Made by a program: the position numbers and the translations under genes. Below, one piece after another: positions 36,135 to 46,232 of a stretch of DNA of 64,000 bases (position 1 is the stretch's first letter; each line of letters opens with the position of its first letter). Below the pieces are notes generated by a model. It did no database searches. It saw only the letters and a list, made by a program, of their open reading frames with translations, and had not been told where the DNA came from. This DNA is from an uncultured Chlorobiaceae bacterium (GTDB taxonomy: Bacteria; Bacteroidota; Chlorobiia; Chlorobiales; Chlorobiaceae): the NCBI GenBank assembly GCA_903843305.1, contig CAIMPI010000042.1, positions 90,514 to 154,513 of the forward strand, in the 5' to 3' direction.

Positions 36135-37046
36135 TCAGATAAATGTTAGCCAATTGTATGGATCATCACCGGTCTGGACAATTTTAAGATATTCGTGTTG
36201 AAGCACTTCGGTAATCGGGCCACGTTTTTCATTGCCAATCGGGTATTTATCAACACTTCTTACCGGAGTGATCTCGGCAGCGGTGCCAGTCAGGAAAACC
36301 TCGTCAGCAATATAGAGGGCTTCACGGGGAATTAGTGTTTCCCTGACGTCATAGCCATGTTCTTTGGCAATGTGCATGATAGCATATCTTGTGAATCCCG
36401 GCAGTATTGATTGTGCCGACATGGGTGTGTAGATAATGCCATCCCGGATAACAAAAATATTCTCACCGCTTCCTTCAGAAACATAACCGTTGACATCAAG
36501 CGCAAGGCCTTCAGCATAGTCGTCTATCAAGGCTTCCATTTTGATAAGCTGTGAGTTAAGGTAGTTGCCACCTGCTTTTGCCCAAGTTGGCAGGGTGTTT
36601 GGCGCAGGCCTGTTCCATGAGGAGAAGCGAACGTCAACACCGGTTTCAAGAACATCTTCTCCAAGATAGGCTCCCCACTCCCAAGTAGCAATGGCAACCT
36701 CTATTGATGCTCTGTGCGGGTTTACTCCCAACGCCCCCTGTCCGCGATAAACCAGCGGACGGATGTAGCAGGATTTGTGATCGTTTGCCTGAATGGTGTT
36801 GATGATTGCCTCTTTCAGCTCTTTTTCTGAATACGGAATTTCGATACGATATATTTTTGCAGAGTCTCTGAGGCGTTTGATGTGTTCGTCCAGAAAAAGA
36901 ACTGACGAGCCTTTAAGTGTTTCATAGCAGCGAATTCCTTCAAAAATAGATGATCCGTAGTGGACAACATGTGACAGAATGTGGATTTTCGCGTCAATCC
37001 AGTCAATCAGTTCGCCGTTCATCCAGATTTTTGCAGACTTGTTCAT
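36135..37046 (-). CDS. ilvE: Branched-chain amino acid aminotransferase
   Basis: PLP enzyme (fold type IV) of 303 residues that makes valine, leucine and isoleucine from their keto acids. Seen: MNGELIDWIDAKIHILSHVVHYG, FEGIRCYET, the PLP lysine in WAKAGGNYLNSQLIKMEAL, EGSGENIFVIRDG and FLTGTAAEITPVRSVD. The frame is open to 37223 but the ATG at 37046 gives the standard start (MNKSAKIWMNG). Confidence 0.95.
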   Translation of the reverse strand: MNKSAKIWMNGELIDWIDAKIHILSHVVHYGSSIFEGIRCYETLKGSSVLFLDEHIKRLRDSAKIYRIEIPYSEKELKEAIINTIQANDHKSCYIRPLVYRGQGALGVNPHRASIEVAIATWEWGAYLGEDVLETGVDVRFSSWNRPAPNTLPTWAKAGGNYLNSQLIKMEALIDDYAEGLALDVNGYVSEGSGENIFVIRDGIIYTPMSAQSILPGFTRYAIMHIAKEHGYDVRETLIPREALYIADEVFLTGTAAEITPVRSVDKYPIGNEKRGPITEVLQHEYLKIVQTGDDPYNWLTFI

Positions 37047-37147
37047 GGTGCAGGCGTTGGGTGTTAAAACATTACCAGAAGTAAGCTCCAAGATATAAAA
37101 ACCCTGTGTTCTGTAGCGGGTTTTTTTCTGACAGTGTAATGAAAAAG

Positions 37148-38353
37148 TCAGTAAATTCTTTCGTAAACGCCTTCCACTTCGCGCAGAATGGGCTCGTAAA
37201 CTGTAGGCTTGCGACCGAAGCAAATCCCGAGCGACTCATACATGGCAACTTGGTCAAGATCGACATGGCGTTGTACAATTGCCTTGCCTGATTCAATAAA
37301 CTCTATTTTGCGACCCTTAACTTTGGAAATTGTTACGCCGGTTTTACCGTCAAGCAGAAGCAGGACTGCAGCGGCGCCAGCTTCAAAGCCGAAGTTGATG
37401 TCGTAAGCAGAAGAATTGCCTGACCGTACCAGGTGACCGGGATGGATTTCGCGCACCTCGGGAATTTCATAGACACCTTCGACGAACATGCCGGTCTCTT
37501 TCATAAACAGCGGCATAGCAGGGTCAGCTTTCATTCGCTTCTGGATCTGCTGGCAGGTAAATTTTCCTGCGCCAGCAAGTTTTTTATGACCAAAAGCGTC
37601 AATCCCTGCTGATTCATCAACAATATCGCTGCCATCGGCATTTTTCAGCCCTTCAGCGACAACAATGGTATACGTGCCACTATGCACGTCACTCTCCCTG
37701 ATTCTGCGGGTAAAGCGTTCAGCCAGGTGTTCGTATACAATATCCCAGTTTGCCGGGATTTCCGGTATAAGTATACAGTCTGCCTCTGCGGCTACACCGC
37801 TACGGAAAGCCGTATGACCAGCATAACGTCCGAATACTTCGGTGACCAGCACCCTGTTGTGGGTTTTACCAGTTGTTTTAAGGTCGTGAACAAACTGGGC
37901 GATGCGGTTGATGGTCGAATCGCCGCCAACTGAGTAGGTCTGCAGGTCGAGATCCATGGTTTTTGGTGCATGGATACACTGAATCCCCTGTTGGTTGAGA
38001 TCTACCATAACACTTCCTGAATCGTCACCGCCGCTTATTATGAGTGCATCAATACTAAATTTTTTCATGCCAGCCTTGATGCGGTTGTATTTTTCAGGAT
38101 TGCTTATTGCCTTGATTTTAACTCTTGAATGGCCAGCTTCGGAGCCAGCAAAACTTGCGTCAAACTTGTCAAGGCGAATCTGGTCAAGCCGGACAATATG
38201 CTCCTGATCGACAAGATTGTATAAACCGGCGTACCCGTTTGGGATAATATAAAGTTCAAGATCTTTTGACAGAGCCATCATTGCTGCGCCCTTCAGCACT
38301 GCATTAAGGCCACCACAATCCCCGCCGCTGGTAAGGATACCTATTTTTTTCAC
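37148..38353 (-). CDS. pfkA: 6-phosphofructokinase (probably PPi-dependent type)
   Basis: The 401-residue protein starts MKKIGILTSGGDCGGLNAVL and has LIISGGDDSGS: Asp after GGD rather than Gly is typical of pyrophosphate-dependent PFK. The catalytic segment reads PKTMDLDLQTYSVGGDST, where the common motif is PKTIDND; the two aspartates are kept but Asn is replaced by Leu. MVRGGSP-type regulatory motifs of E. coli PFK are absent. It acts in glycolysis/gluconeogenesis. Whether it uses ATP or PPi needs an assay. Confidence 0.87.
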   Translation of the reverse strand: MKKIGILTSGGDCGGLNAVLKGAAMMALSKDLELYIIPNGYAGLYNLVDQEHIVRLDQIRLDKFDASFAGSEAGHSRVKIKAISNPEKYNRIKAGMKKFSIDALIISGGDDSGSVMVDLNQQGIQCIHAPKTMDLDLQTYSVGGDSTINRIAQFVHDLKTTGKTHNRVLVTEVFGRYAGHTAFRSGVAAEADCILIPEIPANWDIVYEHLAERFTRRIRESDVHSGTYTIVVAEGLKNADGSDIVDESAGIDAFGHKKLAGAGKFTCQQIQKRMKADPAMPLFMKETGMFVEGVYEIPEVREIHPGHLVRSGNSSAYDINFGFEAGAAAVLLLLDGKTGVTISKVKGRKIEFIESGKAIVQRHVDLDQVAMYESLGICFGRKPTVYEPILREVEGVYERIY

Positions 38354-38534
38354 AGTTATGTTCTCCTTTCAATGCTCAAGTTAGTATTTAATAGCTGAAT
38401 TTATTTATTTGTCAGGCAAGGTAATCTCTCCTGCTTCTTGCAAAGAAGATAGATTTTTTGTGTGATTTTTCAACGATAAGTCTAAAATATTAATAGGTCA
38501 TGCGTCAAGAAATGACTGTACTAGAGGTGTTTTC

Positions 38535-39809
38535 ATGAACTATAGAGATCAGGTGCGGATTGCTTTTGTGCATCTCCGGGAGAGAAAACGTCAAACCGTC
38601 CTTACTGCACTTGGTGTAGCTGTGGGTTCTGCCATGCTTGTTACAACTATTGCAGTTTCTCGGGGTTCTTCATCAAATGTTGTTGCCAAGATTATTGACA
38701 CAGCGCCTCATGTGCTGATCAGTGCAGAAAGAGTAGTTCCGCTGGTACCCGAAAATATTGTTGTGCAGCCGCAGGGGATGGTTGCGATGGTCACTAAAAA
38801 TATCAATCTGGATGAACAGGAGGTTATCAAAAACTATACCGAGGTTGTTCAGAGTATCCGATCTGTTGAGGAGCTTCAGAGCATTTCTCCCTTTGTGCTT
38901 AGTAAACTGCTTGCGCGTAACAAAACTCGCTTTACCCCCTGTGTCGCCCGAGGTATTATTCCCCATCTCGAAGCCGAAATTGCAGGGTTGAAAAAGAACT
39001 TGCTCGAAAAAAATGCCCTTGATGAGTTGACAGCTACGCCGAACGGGATTCTTCTTGGCGATCTCCTCGCAAAAAAACTTGATGTTGGTTATCGAGACAG
39101 GATTGTGCTGGTGACAAAAAACAGCGAAGAGTTTCCTGTAACAGTGGTTGGACGATTCAGCAGCGGTTTTAATGCAAAGGACGAGCGTGAGGCTTATGTT
39201 AACCTTTCTCTTGCCCAAAGAATAGAGGGAATTGCATCGAATTCAGTGACAGGAATCGGGCTGAGAACGCTCCATATTGAGCGTGCCCGCCAGACCGCAG
39301 CCAGGGTGGAAGCTCTCAGTGGCTATAAAAGTGAGAGCTGGGATGAAACCAACCGAAATGTCATTGAGTTCTATAACCGTAATGCAATTATTACGCTGGT
39401 TCTTGTGGGGTTTGTTTTTGTTGTTGCTGGTCTCGGTGTTTCATCTGTCATGACCACAGTGGTACTGCAAAAGGTTAAGGATATAGCCATTATGCGGTCA
39501 ATGGGTATGCCGGGGAGAAGCATTACCCGAATTTTTATGCTTGAGGGGCTTATGATCGGTATTCTCGGTGTACTTGTAGGAAGTCCGCTTGGGCATTTAA
39601 TATGTCATTTTGTGGCTTCAATCCGTTTCGAGGCTACTACTGCTGGGGTGCTGAAAAGCGACCGGCTCAACATCATTGAAATGCCGGACGCTCATCTGAT
39701 TGTGATTGTGTTCGGTATCCTGATTGCCGTGCTTTCTTCCTGGAGCCCGGCAAGAAAAGCGACGCGTTATGTGCCAGTCAGTATTCTCAGGGGAGAAGTC
39801 GGGGCTTAG
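38535..39809 (+). CDS. ABC transporter permease, MacB/LolC (FtsX) type
   Basis: A 424-residue inner-membrane protein with one N-terminal membrane helix ([20 protein letters not shown]), a large periplasmic domain (residues about 45-270) and three C-terminal helices ([48 protein letters not shown]), the topology of LolC/LolE and MacB. The conserved [27 protein letters not shown] segment contacts the ATPase. The matching ATPase gene is not adjacent. AGAGGTG lies 6 to 7 bases before the ATG. Its last codons overlap the end of ispF on the other strand by 4 bases. Confidence 0.87.
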   Translation: MNYRDQVRIAFVHLRERKRQTVLTALGVAVGSAMLVTTIAVSRGSSSNVVAKIIDTAPHVLISAERVVPLVPENIVVQPQGMVAMVTKNINLDEQEVIKNYTEVVQSIRSVEELQSISPFVLSKLLARNKTRFTPCVARGIIPHLEAEIAGLKKNLLEKNALDELTATPNGILLGDLLAKKLDVGYRDRIVLVTKNSEEFPVTVVGRFSSGFNAKDEREAYVNLSLAQRIEGIASNSVTGIGLRTLHIERARQTAARVEALSGYKSESWDETNRNVIEFYNRNAIITLVLVGFVFVVAGLGVSSVMTTVVLQKVKDIAIMRSMGMPGRSITRIFMLEGLMIGILGVLVGSPLGHLICHFVASIRFEATTAGVLKSDRLNIIEMPDAHLIVIVFGILIAVLSSWSPARKATRYVPVSILRGEVGA

Positions 39810-40279
39810 ACTGGGCGGATAATGCAGACGGCATGTGCGGCCGCACCCTCTTCCCGTCCTATATAGCCGAGTTTTTCGTTGGTAGTTGCCTTGACCGAGA
39901 CTGCTCCAATCTCAACGCCGAGACAGCGGGCAATGTTTTTTCGCATTTCTGTAATATAAGGTGCAATTTTAGGTGCCTCCAGAAGCAACATGGCATCGAT
40001 ATTTACTGTTTCATAACTATGCTTTTCAAGCAATTTTCTAACCTGTTTGAGCAGGATCATGCTGTCGATATCCTTGAATTCCTGGCTTGTATTTGGAAAA
40101 TGCAAACCGATGTCGCCGAGCGCCGCAGCGCCAAGAAGTGCGTCACTGATTGCATGAAGCAGAACATCGGCATCACTGTGACCGTCGAGACCGTTGTGGT
40201 CAGGGATATGAACGCCTCCGATCACAAGCTTCCGGCCCTCGGCAAAAGGGTGTACATCAATACCTATTCCAATACGCAT
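39806..40279 (-). CDS. ispF: 2-C-methyl-D-erythritol 2,4-cyclodiphosphate synthase
   Basis: MEP-pathway enzyme of 157 residues; its product feeds the isoprenoid tails of chlorophylls and quinones. Seen: [22 protein letters not shown] with the metal ligands [32 protein letters not shown] and [18 protein letters not shown]. Confidence 0.96.
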   Translation of the reverse strand: MRIGIGIDVHPFAEGRKLVIGGVHIPDHNGLDGHSDADVLLHAISDALLGAAALGDIGLHFPNTSQEFKDIDSMILLKQVRKLLEKHSYETVNIDAMLLLEAPKIAPYITEMRKNIARCLGVEIGAVSVKATTNEKLGYIGREEGAAAHAVCIIRPV

Positions 40280-40447
40280 CGAAAAAAAATTTAATGGTTG
40301 TATGCAGTATCAAAGATAGAATAAATCGTGAATAATCAGAACCTGCGGCACCCTTGTAAAAAAATTATAAAAAAAGAGCTAACTTCGAGAGTGTTGCACG
40401 GTTACATTACTGACTCATAAGATCCATTATAATGATGGGTAGTGCCT

Positions 40448-41542
40448 ATGACTTTTTCTCAAATACAGCGTTTTTTCTGGATTTGTGCAGGAACTCCTGT
40501 ATCAGTAATTGAAAAATATCCTACAGAGCACAGTAAATATGTTGGGATTGGGGCAACTATTTTTTTTACCGCCCTTTTTGCAGGGTTGTCAGGTGGTTAT
40601 GCGCTTTTTTTTGTGTTTTCAGGTACTGCTTTTGCAGAATTGTGGTCTCTCTTGTTTGGTCTTATCTGGGGTGTCGCGATTTTTAATCTCGACCGTTATA
40701 TTGTTTCAAGCATCAAAAAAAGCTCTAAAGGTCTTAAACAGTTCTATCAAGCCTCTCCACGGCTTGTTTTTGCTGTTTTGATTGCTGTGGTTATCGCTCG
40801 TCCTCTTGAACTTAAAATATTTGACAAGGAGATTCGTGACCAGCTTCGGGCCCGCTACCTTTCAGTTCAGCAGGAACGGATTGTCAAGGTGCAGCAGTCA
40901 TTCAGGGCGAAGTATGCTCAGGAGCTTGCTGAGATTGCTGTGTATCAGAAAGAGTATGACGCATTGAGCACCGAGGTGAACCGGTTGCGGGAGGAATTGA
41001 AAGCAGAAGTGTTTGGCGCTCGTTCTACCACGACTTCAGGGATACAGGGATATGGTCCTTATGCCAAAAATAAGGAACTTGTTGTTTCCTCCAAGCAGGT
41101 CCGGCTTGAATTTCTTGCCGCACGGCTTGCAGATCTGCAGGGATATATGAATAATCAGAAATCTACGGAAGGGATTAACAATCAGATGATGCTGACCGAT
41201 GAAAAGCTTGACGAAAAAGCCGCAAGTGCAGGTTTTGCTGACAGGAACTGGGCATTGGGTGAACTGACTCATTCCACAAACGATGTCAGCCGCTCTTCGG
41301 CCAATGCAGTTTTATTTATTACCCTGCTTTTTATTGCGTTTGAATGCGCACCGCTCATTGTGAAGCTGCTCTCCGATGTTGGCCCTTCAGATGTCGATAT
41401 CAGAGAGTCGGAATCCAGAATTTTTTCGTATTTGACCAATACCTCATTTCTGTCGCGCAATCGTCTTACCCGTGAATATCGCCGCCCCGGCTTAAAAATC
41501 GGTGGACGGCGTCCAAGGAAATATCTTTCGAATAAAAGGTAG
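40448..41542 (+). CDS. DUF4407-type membrane protein
   Basis: A 364-residue protein: two N-terminal hydrophobic pairs (IGATIFFTALFAGLSGGYALFFVF, LLFGLIWGVAIFNLDRYIVSS), a further helix (RLVFAVLIAVVIARPLELKIF), then a long coiled-coil region (residues about 130-260) and a last helix (NAVLFITLLFIAFECAPLIVKLL). The FNLDRYIVSS and RPLELKIF motifs match DUF4407. I use the ATG at 40448; a GTG at 40442 is also possible. Function is unknown; it is predicted to sit in the inner membrane with a long soluble coil. Confidence 0.75.
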   Translation: MTFSQIQRFFWICAGTPVSVIEKYPTEHSKYVGIGATIFFTALFAGLSGGYALFFVFSGTAFAELWSLLFGLIWGVAIFNLDRYIVSSIKKSSKGLKQFYQASPRLVFAVLIAVVIARPLELKIFDKEIRDQLRARYLSVQQERIVKVQQSFRAKYAQELAEIAVYQKEYDALSTEVNRLREELKAEVFGARSTTTSGIQGYGPYAKNKELVVSSKQVRLEFLAARLADLQGYMNNQKSTEGINNQMMLTDEKLDEKAASAGFADRNWALGELTHSTNDVSRSSANAVLFITLLFIAFECAPLIVKLLSDVGPSDVDIRESESRIFSYLTNTSFLSRNRLTREYRRPGLKIGGRRPRKYLSNKR

Positions 41543-41559
41543 GAACGGGGATGGCAGTG

Positions 41560-42504
41560 TCACCCTGTGACCAGACTTCCGTAGTATTCTCTGAGGGGTG
41601 TCGTTCCTTGAGCCGAAAAATATTCTTCAATGGCTGTGGCAACTTTTTCGCCGATATCAGGATAGACAAAGTTCATGGTGCCTATCTGTATTGCTTGTGA
41701 TCCGGCAAGTAAAAACTCCATAGCGTCCTCAAATCCAGCAATACCACCCATGCCAACTACAGGAATTGTTACTGAGTTATAAACTTCCCATACTTTTGCA
41801 AGGGCAATTGGCTTGATGGCGGGTCCTGAAAGTCCTCCGGTAATATTTTTCAACAGAGGCCTGCGGGTTTTATAGTTAATAGCCATGCCGACTACTGTGT
41901 TGATGAGGGATACAGAATCAGCTCCAGCCTCTTCGGCTGCAAGAGCTATTGAGCTGATAGATGTGACGTTTGGTGTCAGCTTGATCATGAGGTGTCTGGC
42001 AGTTATCTTGCGCAGCTCTGAGACAATTTCAAAAGTTGCTGCTCTACTTACTCCCATAATCATGCACTCCCCCTTGACATTCGGACACGAAAGGTTGATT
42101 TCGTAACCGTTAAGTCCCTCGACGCCATCAAGCGTTGAGACGACCTCACAGTACTCATCGATTGAGCGGCCAGCAATATTGACAATCACTGCCGTGTTGA
42201 GCGTGCGGAGAAACGGGACTTTTTCTGCAATAAACCGCTTCAACCCTACATTGGCCAGGCCGATAGCATTGATCATTCCAGAAGGGGTTTCCGCGATGCG
42301 CTGTGGAGGATTGCCGATCCTTGGTTCGAGAGAAATTGCTTTAGTTACCAAGCCGCCGATTCTTGAAATATCGCAGAGTTGGCTGAGTTCTTCCCCGTAA
42401 GAGATGGTGCCTGAGGCGAGGAGTACTGGGGATTTCAGATTAAGTCCACGGCCGAGAGATACTGCCGCGCTGGTTGTAGATTTGGCGGTTTCGTGTAGAC
42501 TCAT
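41560..42504 (-). CDS. pyrD: Dihydroorotate dehydrogenase, class 1B catalytic subunit
   Basis: Oxidises dihydroorotate to orotate in pyrimidine synthesis. FMN-barrel protein of 314 residues with NPVLLASGT-like LKSPVLLASGTISYGEE, INLSCPNVKGE (catalytic cysteine of class 1), HLMIKLTPNVT, GGLSGPAIKPIAL and GMGGIAGFEDAMEFLLAG. The cysteine base points to class 1, and the length and motifs to class 1B, which normally pairs with the FeS subunit PyrK; no pyrK is adjacent. The frame is open to 42579; the ATG at 42504 (MSLHETAKST) is preferred for length. Confidence 0.92.
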   Translation of the reverse strand: MSLHETAKSTTSAAVSLGRGLNLKSPVLLASGTISYGEELSQLCDISRIGGLVTKAISLEPRIGNPPQRIAETPSGMINAIGLANVGLKRFIAEKVPFLRTLNTAVIVNIAGRSIDEYCEVVSTLDGVEGLNGYEINLSCPNVKGECMIMGVSRAATFEIVSELRKITARHLMIKLTPNVTSISSIALAAEEAGADSVSLINTVVGMAINYKTRRPLLKNITGGLSGPAIKPIALAKVWEVYNSVTIPVVGMGGIAGFEDAMEFLLAGSQAIQIGTMNFVYPDIGEKVATAIEEYFSAQGTTPLREYYGSLVTG

Positions 42505-42540
42505 GTTGTTGTGTGCTTGACTGAGATAAGAGCAAAAACA

Positions 42541-42572
42541 TATTCCTGACTGGTTTTGCCCAGCCAGGAATA
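42541..42572 (-). terminator. Terminator after glgP
   Basis: A 13-bp stem (TATTCCTGGCTGG with CCAGTCAGGAATA on the minus strand, one G-U pair) and a 6-base loop, followed by TGTTTTTGC. It begins 10 bases after the glgP stop and precedes pyrD on the same strand. Confidence 0.72.
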
Positions 42573-42581
42573 CTACCAAGC

Positions 42582-44708
42582 TTAGTTCTCTTTTTTGTCT
42601 ACATAATAGCGTGTTGCATAGTCTCGCACCATACGATGGGTGTTGTATTCAGGTGCTATCGTAGCAATGGCATTCCGGATTTTTTTAATCCATTTAACAG
42701 GAATATTGTTCTCGTTACGATCGTAAAATGTTGGGACAATCTGGTTTTCCAGCGTAGTGTACACTTTTTCAGCATCGAATCGATCCTGTTCTTCATGGTT
42801 TTCAAAAGATTCACCGTTTCCGATGGAAAAACCGTTTTCGCCATTATATGCTTCTGGCCACCAGCCGTCAAGAACACTGAAATTCAGTCCACCATGGAGC
42901 ACAGTTTTTTCACCTGAAGTACCGCTTGCCTCCATTGGTCTTACAGGGGTGTTCAGCCAAACGTCAACACCTGAGACCATCCGCTTGGCAACGCCAAGGT
43001 TGTAGTTTTCAAGGAAAATAACCTTTCCGGCAAATTGTGGCCTGCGGGCGTGTTCAACAATTTGGCGGATATAGTCTTTTCCTGCATCATCATGAGGATG
43101 GGCTTTTCCGGCAAAAACGATCTGCATCGGCCTTATCGGATGATTGATGATTCTGTCAAGGCGGTCAAGATCCCTGAAAACCAGCGGAGCACGCTTGTAG
43201 GTAGCGAAACGTCTGGCAAACCCTATGGTCAGCACGTCAGGTGAGAAGGTGTTTGTTCCTGCTTGCAATGCATAATAATCGTTCTGGAACAATCCGATAT
43301 GCTGGTGCTGATGAAAAAGCTGGTTGGCCAGATACCTGTCGATGAAGTCGATAAGATGACGCTTCAGGTTGTAACGAAGCGACCAGAGCTCCTCATCGGA
43401 GATTATTGCAAGAACAGCTTCAGTGGCTTCACGCGAAAGAGTCATTTCGTCAATGCTATCGGTGAATTGTTTCCAGAACTGTTCAGTATATCCGCATGTC
43501 CAGGTACTTGCGTGTACACCGTTTGTGATATGCCCGATTGGTACCTCTGCAACAGTTATACCGTGATAAAGGTGTTGCCACATATTGCGTGAAACTTCTC
43601 CGTGCAGTTTTGAAACGCCGTTGGCCGATCGTGACAAGTTAAGCGCAAGGACGGTCATGGTGAAAAGTCCATGTGTGTCCTCCTTGTCTTCCGAGCCGAG
43701 CCTCATCATATCATCGAACTTCATGCCGATGTTTGAAAGGTACTTATCGAAGGTGTAGTGCATCATGTCTCTGGAAAAGCGGTCATGACCTGCAGGAACC
43801 GGGGTATGCGTTGTGAAGACGCAGCGTGAACGTACCTTTTCAATAGCCTCATTTTCTGATGACCCTTCAGAAAGTTCTTTAGCGAGCAACTCGAGCGTTA
43901 GAAATGCCGAGTGGCCTTCGTTCATGTGATAGACTATTGGTTTTATTTTGAGCCGGTCGAGCAGTTTTGCTCCGCCGATACCAAGCAGTATTTCCTGGTT
44001 GATACGCATATTCTGGTCACCGCCATAGACTCTGCAACAGATATCTCGATAGTGTGATTCATTTGCAGAAATATTGGTGTCAAGTAGGTAGAGTGTTGCC
44101 CGGCCAACACCGAGTTTCCATACTTGTGCAAAAACTTCACTTTGCGCTATATTTACGGAGATGATCAAATCCTTGCCGTCAGGACGGGTAACTTTTTCTA
44201 CAGGAAGGTTTTCAGGGTGTTGCAGGGGATAGTCTTCAATCTGCCATCCGTCGTGATTAAGGTGCTGGCGGAAGTATCCTTCTCTGTAAAACAGCGTAAT
44301 ACCTATAAAGTTGATCCCCAAATCGCTTGCTGATTTCAGGTGATCTCCAGCAAGAACACCAAGTCCGCCGGAATATATCCTCACACTTTCATGAATGCCG
44401 AATTCTGCACTGAAATAGGCAACTGGATTTTTGACAAGTTCAGGAGTGTTGTTTGCCGCCCAAGTATTTTTTTCGTTGAGGTAGGCTGTAAAGCGCGAAT
44501 ACACTCGATCTATTTTTTCGCCGAACTTGGAGTCACTGCGGGCAATAAGTTCATCATCGGATATCTGCCGTAAAAGTTCGACCGGATTATGATTGTTTCG
44601 TTCCCAAAGGAGAGGAGAGAGTTCTTCGAAAATCTGTTTTGCTTCTGTATCCCATGACCACCAGAGATTTTTTGACAGTTCTCGAAGCGCAATTATTTTT
44701 TTTTGCAT
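42582..44708 (-). CDS. glgP: Alpha-glucan (glycogen) phosphorylase, short form
   Basis: Releases glucose-1-phosphate from glycogen. The 708-residue protein is of the short family that lacks the E. coli-type N-terminus: LSKNLWWSWDTEAKQIFEEL at the start, then AYFSAEFGIHESVRIYSGGLGVLAGDH, HMNEGHSAFLTLELL, ITNGVHASTWT, GFARRFATYKRAPL and MEASGTSGEKTVLHGGLNFSVLDGWW with the PLP-site region. This form is common in bacteria and archaea without a regulatory domain. Confidence 0.94.
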   Translation of the reverse strand: MQKKIIALRELSKNLWWSWDTEAKQIFEELSPLLWERNNHNPVELLRQISDDELIARSDSKFGEKIDRVYSRFTAYLNEKNTWAANNTPELVKNPVAYFSAEFGIHESVRIYSGGLGVLAGDHLKSASDLGINFIGITLFYREGYFRQHLNHDGWQIEDYPLQHPENLPVEKVTRPDGKDLIISVNIAQSEVFAQVWKLGVGRATLYLLDTNISANESHYRDICCRVYGGDQNMRINQEILLGIGGAKLLDRLKIKPIVYHMNEGHSAFLTLELLAKELSEGSSENEAIEKVRSRCVFTTHTPVPAGHDRFSRDMMHYTFDKYLSNIGMKFDDMMRLGSEDKEDTHGLFTMTVLALNLSRSANGVSKLHGEVSRNMWQHLYHGITVAEVPIGHITNGVHASTWTCGYTEQFWKQFTDSIDEMTLSREATEAVLAIISDEELWSLRYNLKRHLIDFIDRYLANQLFHQHQHIGLFQNDYYALQAGTNTFSPDVLTIGFARRFATYKRAPLVFRDLDRLDRIINHPIRPMQIVFAGKAHPHDDAGKDYIRQIVEHARRPQFAGKVIFLENYNLGVAKRMVSGVDVWLNTPVRPMEASGTSGEKTVLHGGLNFSVLDGWWPEAYNGENGFSIGNGESFENHEEQDRFDAEKVYTTLENQIVPTFYDRNENNIPVKWIKKIRNAIATIAPEYNTHRMVRDYATRYYVDKKEN

Positions 44709-44860
44709 AGTTGATCAGTATAATGATTGCATTGATGCTGAAGGACAAAAAAAGGTAGTACCTTAAGCATTAAAGTGTTTAGGAGGTTTTTATTAATGCC
44801 CGAAATAAAATAATCCTGAATTTACTGTTTTAGAATTGAAAACCGCAAGTCTAATTAACA

Positions 44861-45727
44861 TTGATTACGAAAGAAGTAAAAATAGCGCACATATCGGATA
44901 CTCATCTTTCGGGAAAACAGGATCGTCGTCAAGTTGACGAATTGGATCGTCTGTTCGGTTATTTCAAAACCGCAGGGTATGATCATCTTGTTATCTCGGG
45001 AGATCTTAGCAATAATGCTGATCCGGAAGACTGGCGTATCATCAGGAAAAAACTGGAGATTCACGGTTTTTACCACTGGGACAAGGCGACTGTTGTTGCG
45101 GGTAATCACGATTTGATCAATCTTGAAGAGGAAATGCGATTTTATAATGCGCTGAACCCGCTGTCTTTGGTCAGAAAAAAAGTATTTGAACGCAAGTTGA
45201 AAGAGTTTTGCTTTTTTTTTCAGGAGCTGATAACCGGTGAAGAGCAGGGTGGTAACGCATTTCCTTTTGTCAAAATTATAAACTATCCATCGGTTAAGAT
45301 TGCATTCGCCGCTCTTAATTCAGTTTATCCATGGTATCCTGCCGATAATCCTCTCGGAGCCAGAGGATTTATTACTCCAGGACAGTTGCGTGCTCTTGGC
45401 CAGGAAAGTGTTCTTGCCTCTCTGCAGGGGTGCTTTTTGGTTGGACTTTGTCATCATGCGTATAAAGTGTATGGAACTGATTCGCTGATTGACCAGGCCT
45501 TTGACTGGACCATGGAGTTGAAAAATCGTGAGGAGTTTTTGGAGCTGATGAAACGTATGCAGACAAAGCTCGTTTTGCATGGTCATTTTCACCGCTTTCA
45601 AGCCTACACTACCGATGGGATAACCTTTATCAATGGAGGAAGTTTTCACTATAATCCCAAGTGCTACAGTGAACTCCTCATAGACGGTCAGGGGGGCTTT
45701 AAACAGAAGTTTGTTCTGGTTCCCTGA
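44861..45727 (+). CDS. Metallophosphoesterase (calcineurin-like)
   Basis: A 288-residue protein with the complete metal-binding set: IAHISDTHLSG, VISGDLSNNADPEDW, VVAGNHDLIN, LCHHAY and HGHFHRF. The start is a TTG at 44861 with no good ribosome-binding site; no ATG occurs before the first motif. Members hydrolyse cyclic nucleotides or phosphoesters; the substrate cannot be told. It converges with the ferritin-like gene 12 bases away. Confidence 0.85.
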   Translation: MITKEVKIAHISDTHLSGKQDRRQVDELDRLFGYFKTAGYDHLVISGDLSNNADPEDWRIIRKKLEIHGFYHWDKATVVAGNHDLINLEEEMRFYNALNPLSLVRKKVFERKLKEFCFFFQELITGEEQGGNAFPFVKIINYPSVKIAFAALNSVYPWYPADNPLGARGFITPGQLRALGQESVLASLQGCFLVGLCHHAYKVYGTDSLIDQAFDWTMELKNREEFLELMKRMQTKLVLHGHFHRFQAYTTDGITFINGGSFHYNPKCYSELLIDGQGGFKQKFVLVP

Positions 45728-45738
45728 AAAACTATGGC

Positions 45739-46215
45739 TTATTTTTGTTTAATGTGGTTTTTCTGCATGTATTGAATGATTCTTGCGGCATGATCGCGGT
45801 CTTCCTGATTCAGTTGCTTAAAAATATTTGCAGAAAAAGAGTTACTGGGGCTGTCGAGAAACTGCTGGAAATGGGATTCTCCTGCCGCCATTTCAAGGGA
45901 GTATGCGGTCTGGAATGCTTCGGCTCTTGAGGGCGGCGTGCACGTATATGAAGCAATCAGTGCTGCAATTTTTGTGTTGTTATCGATAAGGGATTGCAGA
46001 TCGTTGGCCAGCAAATTTTCTGGAAAGAACTCCTTGTGCTGGGGTTGATTTTTCTCTTGCTGAAGAAGAGTCGCATGACCCTGTTCCTCCATTGCCAGTT
46101 CCCACCAGAAATCTTCATCTTCAAAAAAGCAATCATTAAAGAGAGTATAGAGTTTGGCAAGATTCAATTCCAGTTGTATTGATTCGTCAAGATGTTTCTG
46201 GAGTTTTTCTGGCAT
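45739..46215 (-). CDS. Ferritin-like / rubrerythrin-type diiron protein
   Basis: A 158-residue four-helix protein. Ligand-like motifs are ELNLAKLYTLF in helix 1, WWELAMEEQGHATLL in helix 2 (ExxH), YSLEMAAGESHFQ in helix 3 and EDRDHAARII in helix 4. It lacks the rubredoxin cysteines, so it is not a full rubrerythrin. Such proteins handle iron or peroxide in anaerobes; the exact role is unknown. It ends close to carB in the same direction, with 17 bases between. Confidence 0.77.
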   Translation of the reverse strand: MPEKLQKHLDESIQLELNLAKLYTLFNDCFFEDEDFWWELAMEEQGHATLLQQEKNQPQHKEFFPENLLANDLQSLIDNNTKIAALIASYTCTPPSRAEAFQTAYSLEMAAGESHFQQFLDSPSNSFSANIFKQLNQEDRDHAARIIQYMQKNHIKQK

Positions 46216-46232
46216 GATAAGGTATTGTTGGT

